The notes below the pieces were generated by a model that was given only the letters and a program-made list of their open reading frames with translations, ran no database searches and had not been told where the DNA came from. From Burkholderiales bacterium (GTDB taxonomy: Bacteria; Pseudomonadota; Gammaproteobacteria; Burkholderiales; Burkholderiaceae_C), in the NCBI GenBank assembly GCA_016192425.1, contig JACPUE010000058.1, forward strand, positions 1 through 64,000: 64,000 bases of DNA, given 5' to 3'. The first letter of the stretch is position 1, and every line of letters starts with the position of its first letter. Both the position numbers and the translations under genes were made by a program. This document shows, one piece after another, positions 40,173 through 48,513 of this stretch.

Positions 40173-40574
40173 CTACCTTTGCCAGGGGCAATTGCTGGGA
40201 CAGGTGCACCCGTAAGGGCGGAAATCGGGCCTGAAGGCCCCGCGAACTGCCCAAATGGGCGGCGCGAGAGACCAAAACATCCAAACAACTGAGTCGTTCA
40301 GTGCCCCATGGCAAATTTCGACAGCTTGTTCAGCGTTGCCCTAAGATTTGCTCCGAGGACGATGGATCGCACGCCATACCCATACCAAGGGAGCAAAGTA
40401 GTTCCGAACTGACTGTCTGGCAACATCACAAATGTTCATGGTGCCAGCGTACCTTTGCCTGCGTCAATACGCAACACAATCTCAACAGGCATGGTAGCCC
40501 TCCCTCCTGCATCAGCCACCAGTAGGTCAGCCTGCGCAAATGGCTTTCGACCACTTCTGCGCAACACCAGCGTA

Positions 40575-40769
40575 ATCACCCAATTGCAGGCTCTCGGCGC
40601 GTGAATAAATATGTTTAAGCCAGCCAGCGATTTGCTCCGGCGACCAGAACATGCGCAGTTTGGCAGCGACGTTGCGAGCCAACGCACCGTTGTCTCTCAG
40701 CTTGCAGCGCTTGGGCCGCCGCGCTTGAACCCAAGTCGTGAAGTCGGCTTGGCTTGCTCGGTAACCGCC
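40575..40769 (-). mobile_element. IS30-family transposase fragment
   Basis: The minus strand encodes GGYRASQADFTTWVQARRPK, CKLRDNGALARNVAAKLRMF and WSPEQIAGWLKHIY, the N-terminal region typical of IS30-type transposases. The catalytic DDE core is missing and no start or terminal repeats were found. The rest of 40173-40574 holds nothing I recognise apart from a CGGGCCTGAAGGCCCCG hairpin. Confidence 0.65.
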
Positions 40770-40775
40770 CAGGAG

Positions 40776-40901
40776 CTACCTCTCGTCCTTCGCACGATCC
40801 TGCATGTGAGTCCTCTGCCACTTTGAAGAGAAGTAGCCGAGGATCATGACGCCACTGAAAACCATGGTGCCAATGAAGATGGGGTCCGAAAGTGCTTTCA
40901 T
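40776..40901 (-). CDS. Small single-span membrane protein
   Basis: A 41-aa ORF starting MKALSDPIFIGTMVFSGVMI, continuing LGYFSSKWQRTHM and ending KDER. Residues 8-25 are a clear membrane segment followed by basic residues. The ATG at 40901 is preceded by AAGGACACATC, a well-spaced ribosome-binding site. Function unknown; it lies in rearranged DNA between a hypothetical gene and an IS30 scrap. Confidence 0.5.
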   Translation of the reverse strand: MKALSDPIFIGTMVFSGVMILGYFSSKWQRTHMQDRAKDER

Positions 40902-40987
40902 GATGTGTCCTTGTAGCCCTACGCAGCATTCTGGTCAACTCGAATGTGTTCCATGGAGCAGTTTGAAGCTGGCAGCACCATGGTTGA

Positions 40988-41695
40988 TCACTCCGATACA
41001 GATGGAGACTGGCTTCCTTCGCAAGCCATCATTGCCAAGGAGGAAGAAACGGTCGTTGGCTCTCGACTTTGATCGCGCAGCCAGCTCGCTCTGTCATACA
41101 CAAAGCCCGGGAATTGCTGTGACAACGTGGTTTTGTGCAAGATGAGGTTGCGGGCCAGGTGGGCCACTTCTGCGACCTCTTGCTCGTTGCGCACTTCAAG
41201 CGGTGCCACCAGGGTCACACCCATGGCCCAACTGAGACGCTCCCATTTCCATGACGGGCGAACTTCCAAGTCGATCCCATCCCGCATCAACCGCGCTTCA
41301 ATCTGGAATAGCTTGGCGTAGTATTGGCTCTGCGCCTCCGAAGGCTCGCGACTGGTGTAACTGCTCCGCTTTTTTCGCTGGCCCGATTTGCCAACCATCT
41401 TGTAGTTTTGGGTTCCCCCTTCGAACAACCAGCGATCCCGGGGATCGTCACCAGACTCTTCCCAAGCCAGGGAGCAGATGGCTTCGCTGTAAATGTCCCG
41501 AGGATGCCGCCACCACACCATGACGCGCCGTCCATTGAGGATGAAGCCCACGTCATCCCAGTACGAAAGGCTGTCGGGCCCCATGTTCCAGTACGCATGA
41601 GGGATGTACAGGCCACCCTCTGACAGGCGCCACTGGTGCGTGCGGTGGTACTCCCGCATGCGCCTGCCCAGAGACTCATAATGCGGATTCTTCAT
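40988..41695 (-). CDS. Hypothetical protein, 235 aa
   Basis: No recognised family. The protein is rich in tryptophan, tyrosine and arginine: DSLSYWDDVGFILNGRRVMV, WWRHPRDIYSEAICSLAWEE. No signal peptide or membrane span. The ATG at 41695 follows AAGGATCCAC, a good ribosome-binding site, and the frame spans the full length, so it is probably a real gene. Its neighbours are toxin-antitoxin-like pieces. Confidence 0.5.
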   Translation of the reverse strand: MKNPHYESLGRRMREYHRTHQWRLSEGGLYIPHAYWNMGPDSLSYWDDVGFILNGRRVMVWWRHPRDIYSEAICSLAWEESGDDPRDRWLFEGGTQNYKMVGKSGQRKKRSSYTSREPSEAQSQYYAKLFQIEARLMRDGIDLEVRPSWKWERLSWAMGVTLVAPLEVRNEQEVAEVAHLARNLILHKTTLSQQFPGFVYDRASWLRDQSREPTTVSSSLAMMACEGSQSPSVSE

Positions 41696-41766
41696 GTGGA
41701 TCCTTACCCAAAAGAGCGGTGTGAACACTCAGCGCAATTGTTCAGGGCACAACCTGCGAGGGATGT

Positions 41767-42072
41767 ATGGCGATGACAAAAGCCCGGACTGCCACCACGA
41801 ATGATATGGGCGACAGAGAGCAGCAGGATCTGCTGCAGGACTGGGATCGCATGGCTCCCGTGGGGGCTGAATTCGGCAGTCCAGACTATGAGCGCCTCGA
41901 AGAGCTCGACCACCTTGCCATCCTGGCCAAAGGAAGCCTGCTTGCAGCCCGCCGCTGGCTGGATGCTCCCAACCAGGCACTGGAGGGCATGACGCCTGAA
42001 GAGGTGGCCAAAACTCCAGAGGGTTTTGCGCGGGTGCGGCAGTTGCTGACCTCGTCAGCAAAGGCACGATGA
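41767..42072 (+). CDS. DUF2384 (MbcA/ParS/Xre-type) antitoxin-like protein
   Basis: 101 aa. The C-terminal motif ARRWLDAPNQALEGMTPEEV, then AKTPEGFARVRQLL, is the DUF2384 signature found in Xre antitoxins that neutralise RES-domain toxins. The N-terminal DNA-binding part is short. No RES toxin gene is adjacent; the 235-aa gene on the other strand lacks RES features, so this appears to be an orphan. Confidence 0.65.
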   Translation: MAMTKARTATTNDMGDREQQDLLQDWDRMAPVGAEFGSPDYERLEELDHLAILAKGSLLAARRWLDAPNQALEGMTPEEVAKTPEGFARVRQLLTSSAKAR

Positions 42073-42095
42073 CACGCCCAACGGATAGAAGTTGA

Positions 42096-42599
42096 TCAGG
42101 GTAGTCGAGGCTTCTTGCGACTTTCTTCGCTCTGAAGCAAGTCCTGTCGTGCATCTTCACCCATGGCAGAAAGCGGTGCTGGAGCCAGATTCTCCGGTTG
42201 GAGTGTCTCGACGCAGACGGTATGCCCATCCTGCGTCAAGAACTCCACCTCATAAGCAGCACCTTGCCCATGGACGTGAACCACCACACCCAATGCGCCT
42301 GAATCCAGCGCATGTTCGGGTAGAGGTCTTTTGAGGGCGACTGCGGTGTGTTCCTGCAGCATCTCCAATACCTCTGTCAGGTGTGCGCAGAGTTCTTCGA
42401 CGGTTTCACCTTGGGTGTACGCACCTGGGATTCCTGGCACATTGCCCACCAGCAATCCCGTGTCTGGATCACGTTCGATCTGGATGGACGGGACACCAAG
42501 GCCAGCGCTTTGCTCCTGCAGGAACTTTGTAATGCATGGGTCCGAGGCTTGGATCGTTTGCACGCAGCCATCGACCATCCCGGTGAGGGGGATGACCAT
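42096..42599 (-). CDS. HicB-like domain fused to a DUF4926-like domain
   Basis: One open frame of 167 codons. Residues 35-80 (IQIERDPDTGLLVGNVPGIP, YTQGETVEELCAHLTEVLEM) are a HicB-type antitoxin core. Residues 80-140 (HTAVALKRPLPEHALDSGAL, GVVVHVHGQGAAYEVEFLTQ) match the DUF4926 pattern. The fusion point MLQEH would be both the end of HicB and a natural DUF4926 start. The first 34 residues match nothing, so the true start is uncertain. It may be a deletion-made fusion. Confidence 0.5.
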   Translation of the reverse strand: MVIPLTGMVDGCVQTIQASDPCITKFLQEQSAGLGVPSIQIERDPDTGLLVGNVPGIPGAYTQGETVEELCAHLTEVLEMLQEHTAVALKRPLPEHALDSGALGVVVHVHGQGAAYEVEFLTQDGHTVCVETLQPENLAPAPLSAMGEDARQDLLQSEESRKKPRLP

Positions 42600-43050
42600 C
42601 TATTTCCTTTCGGGCTGGCTGGGGCAGAAATTTCCCTCCGTGGATCTTCTGGGCCATGACGCGGGGCATTTGCTGGAACTGCTGTTCGGTTGGGGGGGCG
42701 ATCCGCATTTCGGCCCATTCCACATCCTCAGCTATGTGTTTATTGGTGGCGGCTTCTGGCTGCTGGCAGAAGCATGGCCGGTGCTGTATGCGGCTCAGCG
42801 TGCGGGTCAATTGGCGCGGACAGGCCCTTACGCGCGGCTGCGCCACCCGCAGTACATCGGCTTCGTGTTGATCATGCTGGGCTTCCTGCTGCAATGGCCG
42901 ACCTTGCTGATATTGCTGATGTTTCCCGTCTTGATGGTGATGTATGGCCGATTGTCCTTGGCGGAGGAACGTGAGAGCGCGATGCGCTTCGGCAAGGACT
43001 GGCAAGACTATGCAAGCCAAGTCCCGCGCTTTTTTCCCCGGCTGGGGTAG
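42592..43050 (+). pseudogene. Isoprenylcysteine methyltransferase-family membrane protein, 5'-truncated
   Basis: 152 codons beginning MTIYFLSGWLGQKFPSVDLL. Full-length relatives in copper islands, as I remember them, have 60-70 more N-terminal residues ending in a PLTIYFLSGWL-like segment. The remaining part contains FHILSYVFIGGGFWLLAEAW, GPYARLRHPQYIGFVLIMLG and a C-terminal EERESAMRFGKDW, typical of the family. The upstream DNA belongs to the HicB-like gene on the other strand, so the junction is at about 42592. An acceptable ribosome-binding site (GAGGGG) could still allow a short product. Confidence 0.6.
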
Positions 43051-43091
43051 AAAATTCTGGCCGCCGGTTCTCTTCTTTCTCGGAGGTGTCC

Positions 43092-43184
43092 ATGAGTGCA
43101 GTTCCTCCATCCTTAGGTGCCAAGGCTCGTCATACGGTCCTTGCGGCGCATTCGCACGGCAACCGTGGATGTGTGAAGGCCTGA
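43092..43184 (+). CDS. Possible 30-aa small ORF
   Basis: ATG at 43092 follows CGGAGGTGTCC, a strong ribosome-binding site, and encodes MSAVPPSLGAKARHTVLAAH plus ten residues before TGA. It ends 7 bp before the cytochrome c start, so it may be a leader peptide or a gene remnant. No family recognised. Confidence 0.3.
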   Translation: MSAVPPSLGAKARHTVLAAHSHGNRGCVKA

Positions 43185-43191
43185 GTTGCCC

Positions 43192-43695
43192 ATGCGCTCG
43201 AACACGGTGAACCTGGCCTTGGGCGGATTGCTAGCCGTGCTCCTGGCTGCGGCAGGTTGGTATGCGTTGAGCGCGAAAGGTGCATGGACTGCCGCGCCAG
43301 AACCCTATGCGCTTCGTCCCGATGACCCACAGACGGTGCAGGCCGGCGCTCGCATCTATGCACAGCATTGCGCAGCTTGTCACGGAGTCCGTGGCCAGGG
43401 GCAACCGAACTGGCGTGAACACGGACCGAACGGTCTGTTGCCGGCGCCGCCACACGATGAAAGCGGGCACACCTGGCACCATCCTGATGCACAGCTTTTC
43501 GCCATCACCAAGCATGGTTTGGCCCAGATGATCCGGCAGCCTGGATATCGCACCGACATGCCCATCTATGACGGGGTTTTGAATGATGCGGAAATTGTTG
43601 CCGTGCTGTCATGGATCAAGGCGCAGTGGCCACGGGAAATCCGTGCACGCCATGACCAACTCAATGACCAGTACCACAAATCACTGGAGCACTGA
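43192..43695 (+). CDS. Periplasmic mono-haem cytochrome c
   Basis: 167 aa. An N-terminal signal/anchor (LALGGLLAVLLAAAGWYAL) is followed by the haem-binding CAACH at residues 60-64 and a probable axial methionine in RTDMPIYDGVL. The C-terminus has EIVAVLSWIKAQWP. Such cytochromes occur beside copper-resistance genes, perhaps as electron acceptor for a copper oxidase (inference). ATG 43192 chosen; a TTG lies two codons upstream. Confidence 0.82.
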   Translation: MRSNTVNLALGGLLAVLLAAAGWYALSAKGAWTAAPEPYALRPDDPQTVQAGARIYAQHCAACHGVRGQGQPNWREHGPNGLLPAPPHDESGHTWHHPDAQLFAITKHGLAQMIRQPGYRTDMPIYDGVLNDAEIVAVLSWIKAQWPREIRARHDQLNDQYHKSLEH

Positions 43696-43756
43696 GGTGC
43701 TCCTTCAGGACAGGCCTGCTGCCGTGGCAGCGGGCCTTGAGCGGGCAGGACAACGA

Positions 43757-44080
43757 TCAGTTGGCGTAGAGCTTTTTCATTTGCTCGCGCTCGTTGATGG
43801 ATTGGCTGAGCAGTTCCTGGACAACCTGCTGCCGCGTCTTGCTGCCCGCAGTGGCCACATCGAATTTCTGCCCCATTTGCGGGGCTACCGAGTCACCGTG
43901 GAGCATCTGGTCATGGACTTTCGGATCCAGGGTGCGCTTGGCCGTGTTTTGCCCAATGTGCTCGGGCGTGATGTGAACCACATCACCATTTCCTTGATGC
44001 CATGCAGAGGTCGCTTGGGCCATGCCAGACAGAGCCATGAGGGCAACGGTGAGCGAAAAAGAAGTGGTTTTTGCAATCAT
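43757..44080 (-). CDS. Small periplasmic protein, copper island
   Basis: 107 aa. Signal peptide MIAKTTSFSLTVALMALSGM ending AQA/TSA. The mature part has histidines and methionines (NGDVVHITPEHIGQNTAKRT and HDQMLHGDSVAPQMGQ) and the C-terminus KTRQQVVQELLSQS. No family is firmly recognised. It is divergent from the P-type ATPase across a region with a CopR-like box, suggesting metal induction. Confidence 0.6.
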   Translation of the reverse strand: MIAKTTSFSLTVALMALSGMAQATSAWHQGNGDVVHITPEHIGQNTAKRTLDPKVHDQMLHGDSVAPQMGQKFDVATAGSKTRQQVVQELLSQSINEREQMKKLYAN

Positions 44081-44177
44081 CTTGAAGTCCTTGTCTATGG
44101 GTTGAGGCGGGATGTCCTGCCTGTGCGAAAGGCACGGACAGACTGTATGAATCCGCGACCAACAAAACGATGACCTG

Positions 44178-44200
44178 CAAATTACGTTTCCTTTATTTCG
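44178..44200. promoter_or_regulatory. Candidate CopR box 3 (weaker)
   Basis: CAAATTAC-N5-CTTTATTTCG aligns with box 1 at 15 of 23 positions, sharing the ATTAC and TTAT cores and their spacing. It lies between the divergent small periplasmic gene and the P-type ATPase. Confidence 0.45.
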
Positions 44201-44288
44201 CTGGCCGCGCAATGCATTTCCGCAACCCGACCTGACCCCGCGACCGGTGCCCGTTGTCACCATGGAGTTGAACCTGGAGCCACAGACC

Positions 44289-46610
44289 ATGCCAGCAAGC
44301 ACAGCGCTTATCTACCACTGCCCCATGCATCCTGAAATTCGGAAGGACCACCCGGGGCGCTGCCCCAAGTGCCAGATGCTTCTGGTGCCAGAGGGGGCGC
44401 CGATACAAGGCCATCAGCATGGTCATCAACACGGCCACGTCCATGGTGAATCACCGGTGCCGCACGCCGCATCGGCGCATGTCGATGCGCCCATCGAACC
44501 ACCGCCAGCGCCGGCTGGAACGGTATATACCTGCCCCATGCATCCTGAAGTACGGCAGGACCATCCCGGCAATTGCCCCAAGTGCGGGATGACGTTGGAG
44601 CCCATCATTCCCCTGGACGAGGAAGACAACCATGAGTTGCGCGATTTTCAGCGGCGCTTTTGGTGGACATTGCCGCTCACGGTGCTCGTGACGGTTTTGG
44701 CGATGTTCGGGCACCGTCTCGGATGGTTTGACATGAGGGTACAAACCTGGGTGGAGTTGGTGCTGTCGTTGCCTGTCGTGGCGTGGACGGGCGGGCCATT
44801 CTTTGTCCGCGGCTGGCAGTCGCTCGTCCAACGCAGTCCCAACATGTGGACCTTGATCGGTTTGGGGACGGGCGCGGCCTTCCTCTACAGCCTGGTCGCC
44901 ACGGCAGCGCCCGGCGTGTTCCCGGACTCGTTCGTTTCCATGGGCCGCGTGGCGGTCTATTTCGAGGCGGCCGTGGTCATCATCTCGCTGACCATGCTGG
45001 GCCAGATCATCGAACTCAAGGCCCGTTCACAGACCTCCGCCGCGATCAAGGCACTGCTCGGTCTGGCACCCAAAACTGCGCGTCGCATCAATACCGACGG
45101 CAGCGAGGAAGACGTGCCGCTGGCCCATGTGCATGTCGGCGACCTGCTGCGCATCCGTCCCGGCGAGAAGGTGCCTGTCGATGGCGTGGTGACCGAGGGC
45201 CACAGCGCCGTGGACGAATCCATGCTGACGGGCGAGCCCGTGCCTGTGACCAAGCGCATCGGCGACAAGGTGATCGGCGCCACGCTGAACACCAGCGGAG
45301 CCCTGGTGATGCGCTCCGAGAAAGTGGGCGCGGCCACCATGCTGTCGCAGATCGTGCAGATGGTGGCCAACGCCCAGCGCTCCAAGGCCCCCATGCAGCG
45401 CATGGCCGACGTGGTGGCCGGCAAGTTCGTGGTGGTAGTGGTGCTGATCGCGTTGGCCACCTTCCTGGTCTGGGGCCTGTTCGGACCCGAGCCGAGCTGG
45501 GTCTTCGGCCTGATCAACGCGGTGGCGGTGCTCATCATCGCCTGCCCATGTGCTCTCGGCCTGGCCACTCCCATGTCGGTGATGGTGGCCACCGGCCGCG
45601 CCGCCACCCAGGGCGTTTTGTTCCGCGACGCCGGCGCCATCGAGAAGATGCGTGAGGTAGACACCCTGATCGTGGACAAGACCGGCACGCTGACCGAAGG
45701 CAAGCCCGCGTTCGACACGGCCGTGGCGGCCACGGGCTACACGCCCGACGAGGTGCTGCGCCTCGCTGCCAGCCTGGACCAGGGCAGCGAGCACCCGCTG
45801 GCCGACGCCATCGTCAGCGCCGCGCGCGCCAAGGGGCTGGAGCTGGTCAAGCCTGCCGATTTCGAGTCCGGCAGCGGCATCGGCGTGCGCGGCACGATCG
45901 AGGGCCGGCGCCTGGTCCTGGGCAACACCGCCTTGATGCAGCAAGAGGGTGTTGCCACCGATGCGCTCAAGGCCGACGGCGAGCGGCTGCGCGGCGACGG
46001 CGCCAGCGTGATGCACCTGGCCGTGGACGGGCAGCTGGCAGGCATTCTGGCTGTGACCGACCCCATCAAGTCCACCACACCGGATGCGATCCGGACGCTC
46101 CATGCCAGCGGCCTGCGCATCGTGATGGCGACCGGCGACGGCCTGACCACGGCCAAGGCCGTGGGGGCCAGGCTCGGCATCGACGAAGTGCATGGAGAGG
46201 TCAAGCCTGCCGACAAGCTGGAGCTTGTGGACAAGCTTCAGAGAAGCGGCCATATCGTCGCCATGGCCGGCGATGGCATCAACGATGCCCCCGCGTTGGC
46301 CAAGGCCGACGTCGGCGTGGCCATGGGCACCGGCACCGACGTGGCCATGAACAGCGGCCAGGTCACGCTGGTCAAGGGCGACTTGCGCGGTATCACGGCA
46401 GCACGGGACATTTCCGTCGACACCGTCCGGAACATGCGCCAGAACCTGCTCTTCGCTTTTGTCTACAACGGCATCGGCGTGCCGATTGCCGCTGGCGTGC
46501 TGTATCCGTTCACCGGGTGGCTTCTGTCCCCTCTGATCGCGGCATTGGCGATGAGCCTCAGTTCGGCGTCGGTGATTTTCAATGCGCTGCGACTGCGCCG
46601 TGGCCATTGA
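44289..46610 (+). CDS. Copper/silver-translocating P1B-type ATPase
   Basis: 773 aa. The N-terminus has two heavy-metal-binding motifs, YHCPMHPE with CPKCQM and YTCPMHPE with CPKCGM, separated by a histidine-rich linker ([14 protein letters not shown]). The core has the membrane CPC in [13 protein letters not shown], the phosphorylation motif [17 protein letters not shown] and [11 protein letters not shown]. This architecture fits Cu(I)/Ag(I) exporters of the SilP/CopF type. ATG 44289 has GGAG nine bases upstream; GTG 44247 and ATG 44262 are alternatives. It pumps metal from the cytoplasm to the periplasm. Confidence 0.9.
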   Translation: MPASTALIYHCPMHPEIRKDHPGRCPKCQMLLVPEGAPIQGHQHGHQHGHVHGESPVPHAASAHVDAPIEPPPAPAGTVYTCPMHPEVRQDHPGNCPKCGMTLEPIIPLDEEDNHELRDFQRRFWWTLPLTVLVTVLAMFGHRLGWFDMRVQTWVELVLSLPVVAWTGGPFFVRGWQSLVQRSPNMWTLIGLGTGAAFLYSLVATAAPGVFPDSFVSMGRVAVYFEAAVVIISLTMLGQIIELKARSQTSAAIKALLGLAPKTARRINTDGSEEDVPLAHVHVGDLLRIRPGEKVPVDGVVTEGHSAVDESMLTGEPVPVTKRIGDKVIGATLNTSGALVMRSEKVGAATMLSQIVQMVANAQRSKAPMQRMADVVAGKFVVVVVLIALATFLVWGLFGPEPSWVFGLINAVAVLIIACPCALGLATPMSVMVATGRAATQGVLFRDAGAIEKMREVDTLIVDKTGTLTEGKPAFDTAVAATGYTPDEVLRLAASLDQGSEHPLADAIVSAARAKGLELVKPADFESGSGIGVRGTIEGRRLVLGNTALMQQEGVATDALKADGERLRGDGASVMHLAVDGQLAGILAVTDPIKSTTPDAIRTLHASGLRIVMATGDGLTTAKAVGARLGIDEVHGEVKPADKLELVDKLQRSGHIVAMAGDGINDAPALAKADVGVAMGTGTDVAMNSGQVTLVKGDLRGITAARDISVDTVRNMRQNLLFAFVYNGIGVPIAAGVLYPFTGWLLSPLIAALAMSLSSASVIFNALRLRRGH

Positions 46611-46637
46611 TGGTGTAGGCACCTCCCCGCAAAAACC

Positions 46638-46850
46638 ATGAATGCCGCTCTTCTCGAATCCGTGCTGACCTGCCCGCACTGCGGCTTCGCACGGCAGGAA
46701 TCGATGCCCACGAATGCCTGCCAGTATTTCTACGAATGCCGCCAGTGCAAGGCACTTCTGCGACCTCGCCCGGAGGATTGCTGCGTGTTTTGCTCGTTCA
46801 GATCCATGCCTTGCCCGTCGGTACAGCTGCAGCGCAGTTGCTGCAGTTAG
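46638..46850 (+). CDS. GDCC-type cysteine-rich small protein (copper-island copy)
   Basis: 70 aa with cysteines in LTCPHCGFARQE, CRQCKA, EDCCVFCSF and RSCCS. It belongs with the GDCCVxC small proteins, although the glycine of GDCC is glutamate here. A relative lies at 62945-63166 behind merTP. Both follow metal-transport genes, so a metal-binding or delivery role is likely (inference). Confidence 0.75.
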   Translation: MNAALLESVLTCPHCGFARQESMPTNACQYFYECRQCKALLRPRPEDCCVFCSFRSMPCPSVQLQRSCCS

Positions 46851-46852
46851 CC

Positions 46853-46875
46853 GCAGATAACAGAAAAGTAATCTG
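46853..46875. promoter_or_regulatory. Candidate CopR box 2
   Basis: The reverse complement reads CAGATTAC-N5-TGTTATCTGC, identical to box 1 at 36772 in both outer parts. It lies 119 bp upstream of the DUF2789 gene, which leads into cusCBA. The chance of two such 18-of-18 outer matches in this window is negligible, so it is a shared operator. Confidence 0.72.
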
Positions 46876-46993
46876 AGGCTCATCCTTCTATCAGGCCGGC
46901 CTGTCGAGAATGGCTGTATGGGATGGCGCTGCGGATCAAGCGCGCCGCCAGAACACGGCTGACACCGTGAAAAACACTGAGGGAATCAACGCC

Positions 46994-47239
46994 ATGGATT
47001 CGACCTACCATCGGTTCACCGAGCTATTTCAACAACTGGGGCTGGCCTCTGACACCCGGAGCATCCAGGAATTCCTGGCGCGCCACAGCCCACTCCACCC
47101 ATCCATCCGACTGGAAAACGCCCCTTTCTGGAGCGAAGCGCAATCGTCCCTGCTGCGGGATGAAATATTGCTGGATGCGGATTGGGCGGAGGTCGTTGAC
47201 CAATTGAACACTGCCTTGCGTGGATCGGAAGGTAAGTGA
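46994..47239 (+). CDS. DUF2789 family protein
   Basis: 81 aa, MDSTYHRFTELFQQLGLASD, then the conserved FLARHSPLHPSIRLENAPFW and DEILLDADWAEVVDQLN. Cytoplasmic, function unknown. It precedes cusC with an overlapping TGATG (47237-47241), so it is part of the efflux operon. The frame is open from 46910; the start at 46994 gives the normal family length. Confidence 0.78.
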   Translation: MDSTYHRFTELFQQLGLASDTRSIQEFLARHSPLHPSIRLENAPFWSEAQSSLLRDEILLDADWAEVVDQLNTALRGSEGK

Positions 47240-48513
47240 TGCCCGCGATCCGCTTGAGACTATCCGTCGGCGCCGCTGTGCTGGCACTCGTTTTCAGCCA
47301 GGCAAGTTTCAGCCAGGAGGTGCGGCTCGGTGCCCATCTGGAAGGGCTGTTGGTTGCGGCGCGGGAGGGCAATCCAGAGTTCGCCGGCATGCAGTTCGAA
47401 GCCGATGCCGCCGCAGAGCGGGTGCTGCCCGCCGGGGCCTTGCCCGACCCCAAGTTCGGCATGGAGCTGCGCGACATCACCCGGATGGGCGAGCGCAATC
47501 CGACGCTGCTGCCAGGGCGGGTCGGCAGCACACGCTACATCTTCACGCAGGAGCTGCCATGGTTCGGGAAACGGGGCCTCAAGCGTGAAGCCGCTGAACT
47601 GCAGGCAGAGGCAGCGCGGGGACGGGTGGCGGGTACCTGGAGCGAATTGGCCGCCAAGATCAAGACGGCCTACGCTCAGCTTTACTACCTTGACCAGAAT
47701 GAACGGCTCACCCGGGAGATCCTGGATCTGATGGCACGCCTGGAGAAGGTGGCCCAGGTGCGCTATGCCAGCGGACTGGCGGCGCAGCAGGACGTGATCC
47801 GCGCGCAGCTGGAGCAGACCAGCATGCGCAATGAATTGATCGCACTTGAAGCGGAACGCAGCCAGCTGCAGGCGCGGTTGAAAGCGCTCGTGGGGCGTCC
47901 CGCCAGCGAGACGTTGGCCACGCCGGAGCGCATTCGCACGCTTCCTGCGTCCGAGAGCATGCGCTTCGATGTCCTGGAGCAGCGTGCGCGGGCCAGTAAT
48001 CCGCTGTTGAGAACCGAGGAATCGCAGATCCTCGCCGCCGAAAAGAACCGCGAACTCACCTACAAGAACCGCTATCCGGACTTCATGGTGGGGCTCTCGC
48101 CCATCCAGTACGGCAAGTCGATCCGCGAATGGGAACTGATGGTCGAGGTCACCATTCCGCTGCAGCAGGATACCCGGCGCGCGCAGGAACGGGAGGCGCA
48201 GGCCATGCTGGAGGCCGCGCGCTCGCGCCGCGAAGTCGCCACCAACCAGGTGCTCGCCGATCTATACGAAAACGTCGCTGGCCTGGAGGCAGCGCGCCGC
48301 ACGCTGGCATTGACCACGGAGAGCCTGCTGCCCCAGTCGGAACTGACCTACCGGTCTGCATTGGCAGGCTATGAATCGGGCAAGGTGGACTTCGCCACGC
48401 TGCTGGATGCCCAGAGGCAGATACGCCAGGCCAAGCTCAACCAGGTCAAGGCAGGTGTGGCCGCGCAAACGCGGCTGGCAGACATCGAGCGCATCGTTGG
48501 AGAAGAACTGTGA
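47239..48513 (+). CDS. cusC: CusC-type outer-membrane efflux protein
   Basis: 424-aa TolC-family protein. Cleavable signal MPAIRLRLSVGAAVLALVFS with SFSQ at its end. Long helical repeats (EKVAQVRYASGLAAQQDVIR, AGYESGKVDFATLLDAQRQI) form the periplasmic channel. First of the three efflux genes; its stop overlaps the cusB GTG as GTGA. It provides the outer-membrane exit for the CusBA pump. Confidence 0.85.
   Translation: MPAIRLRLSVGAAVLALVFSQASFSQEVRLGAHLEGLLVAAREGNPEFAGMQFEADAAAERVLPAGALPDPKFGMELRDITRMGERNPTLLPGRVGSTRYIFTQELPWFGKRGLKREAAELQAEAARGRVAGTWSELAAKIKTAYAQLYYLDQNERLTREILDLMARLEKVAQVRYASGLAAQQDVIRAQLEQTSMRNELIALEAERSQLQARLKALVGRPASETLATPERIRTLPASESMRFDVLEQRARASNPLLRTEESQILAAEKNRELTYKNRYPDFMVGLSPIQYGKSIREWELMVEVTIPLQQDTRRAQEREAQAMLEAARSRREVATNQVLADLYENVAGLEAARRTLALTTESLLPQSELTYRSALAGYESGKVDFATLLDAQRQIRQAKLNQVKAGVAAQTRLADIERIVGEEL

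Noticed and set aside
45027-46883. 618-codon minus-strand frame opposite the copper ATPase
   Set aside because: Histidine/glycine-rich mirror of a high-GC P-type ATPase gene; no family.
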